Below, in pieces: positions 5,101 through 5,105 of a stretch of DNA of 5,105 nt. Location of the stretch: contig JBGPND010000303.1 of assembly GCA_041487355.1 (NCBI GenBank), positions 1 through 5,105 of the forward strand. Reading direction: 5' to 3'. A program made the position numbers and the translations under genes. The stretch's first letter is position 1. The number at the start of each line of letters is the position of its first letter. The stretch comes from JAMXLO01 sp041487355 (GTDB lineage Bacteria > Pseudomonadota > Alphaproteobacteria > Acetobacterales > Acetobacteraceae). The notes below the pieces were generated by a model. That model ran no database searches and was not told the DNA's origin. It saw only the letters and a program-made list of their open reading frames with translations.

Positions 5101-5105
5101 AAAGG

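Overview
The window reads as a chromosomal segment of a GC-rich alphaproteobacterium. Four things support this: the glnB-glnA pair behind a sigma-54-type promoter, the proteins' similarity to alphaproteobacterial homologues as I remember them, the strong codon bias toward G/C at third positions, and several palindromic intergenic repeats of a kind common in that class. Rhodospirillales/Acetobacteraceae is plausible, but the sequence does not fix it.

Left part (1-1372, all genes on the minus strand). A near-perfect REP-like palindrome (29-109) is followed by the remnant of a PIN-domain (VapC-like) toxin (147-233). Next come an apparently intact MerR/excisionase-like antitoxin (250-690), tRNA-His(GTG) (756-832) with its own promoter (847-874), a 21-codon stub of a ParE/RelE-type toxin (871-936) and an apparently intact CopG-like ribbon-helix-helix antitoxin (936-1205). 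A second, unrelated palindromic repeat lies at 1242-1324. Two toxin-antitoxin loci therefore flank one tRNA gene. In both the antitoxin frame is open and the toxin is destroyed.

Middle and right part (1373-4814). A fold-type I PLP aminotransferase (1373-2569, minus strand) is divergent from glnB (2845-3183) and glnA (3314-4747), both on the plus strand. The 275-bp divergent region carries a good -24/-12 sigma-54 element and, about 100 bp upstream of the predicted start of transcription, a 17-bp dyad resembling an NtrC site. Together these suggest nitrogen-responsive transcription of a glnBA operon. GlnB is a PII signal protein with the uridylylation Tyr51. GlnA is a type I-beta glutamine synthetase with the adenylylation tyrosine (Tyr406). 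A strong intrinsic terminator closes the operon at 4772-4814.

Tail (4815-5105). There is no gene. The stretch is filled with three hairpin-forming intergenic repeats, the last of the same general type as the palindrome at the left edge.

I see no wholly new system. The most unusual part is the decayed double toxin-antitoxin arrangement around tRNA-His, where the toxin stub ends inside the tRNA promoter.
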